A stretch of DNA of 6,337 nucleotides from Prevotellaceae bacterium (lineage in GTDB: Bacteria; Bacteroidota; Bacteroidia; Bacteroidales; UBA932). This document shows, one piece after another, positions 6,266 through 6,337 of this stretch; position 1 is the first letter of the stretch, and every line of letters starts with the position of its first letter. Both the position numbers and the translations under genes were made by a program. The stretch covers positions 1 to 6,337 of the forward strand of contig JAITPP010000059.1 of assembly GCA_031289385.1 (NCBI GenBank). Reading direction: 5' to 3'. Below the pieces are notes generated by a model. It was not told the DNA's origin. It searched no databases and saw nothing but the letters and a program-made list of their open reading frames with translations.

Positions 6266-6281
6266 AATCCCGTTAGGGATT
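6266..6281 (-). terminator. Short hairpin with T-tract on minus strand; terminator or REP-like unit
   Basis: AATCCC (6266-6271), loop GTTA, GGGATT (6276-6281) forms a 6-bp stem. On the minus strand it is followed by a run of T, since 6260-6267 is all A on the plus strand. It could therefore end a minus-strand gene lying to the right of the window. The stem is short, and it resembles the second hairpin at the edge, so a dispersed repeat is an equal possibility. Confidence 0.4.
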
Positions 6282-6317
6282 ATCGCTCGGTAGAAACAAT
6301 GAACGCCACGCCAACAT

Positions 6318-6337
6318 TGCAGTCCGTTAGGACTGCA
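6318..6337. repeat. Hairpin with GTTA loop at window edge, part of a probable REP-like element
   Basis: TGCAGTCC (6318-6325), loop GTTA, GGACTGCA (6330-6337) is a perfect 8-bp stem that may extend beyond the window. It shares the loop and the CC-GTTA-GG core with the hairpin at 6266-6281. The segment between them (TCGCTCGGTAGAAAC and onward) is non-coding. The pair looks like a palindromic dispersed repeat. Confidence 0.5.

Overview
The window looks like chromosomal DNA of a member of the Bacteroidota, probably Bacteroidales-like. The grounds are AT-rich non-coding DNA, secreted proteins of the LPP20 and CsgG-like type common in that phylum, start codons without clear Shine-Dalgarno sequences, and TAnnTTTG-type promoter boxes in the intergenic region. 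This assignment is inferred from sequence style and not from a database match.

Left half (1-3493, minus strand): four consecutive genes read right to left and probably form one operon. In transcription order they are: a 228-residue exported protein of unknown family with a faint LPP20-like look; a 371-residue exported protein with an LPP20-like N-terminal domain, whose start overlaps the previous gene by 14 bp; a 274-residue exported protein with a CsgG/TolB-like N-terminal domain and a DUF2846-like C-terminal domain; and a partial paralogue of the third gene that runs off the left edge. The last two share an almost identical, gap-free first 150 residues and then diverge completely. The second copy continues into a Pro/Thr linker and a different C-terminal region. 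All four have signal peptides, so the products probably act together in the periplasm or at the outer membrane. The process they serve is unknown.

Middle (3494-4118): a 625-bp divergent intergenic region unusually rich in structure. It holds a perfect 27-bp inverted repeat around a 105-bp AT-rich segment that contains a TAAATTTG box (candidate invertible promoter or MITE-like element). Next come an array of 17-bp tandem repeats and an array of eleven 7-bp repeats.

Right half (4119-6122, plus strand): a complete OPT-family transporter of 667 residues. It is followed by a second, unrelated-sequence array of eleven 7-bp repeats. At the window edge are two small hairpins with the same GTTA loop, probably part of a dispersed REP-like repeat.

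The most interesting items are the inverted repeat upstream of the exported-protein operon, the domain-swapped paralogue pair, and the two equal-length heptad arrays flanking the transporter.
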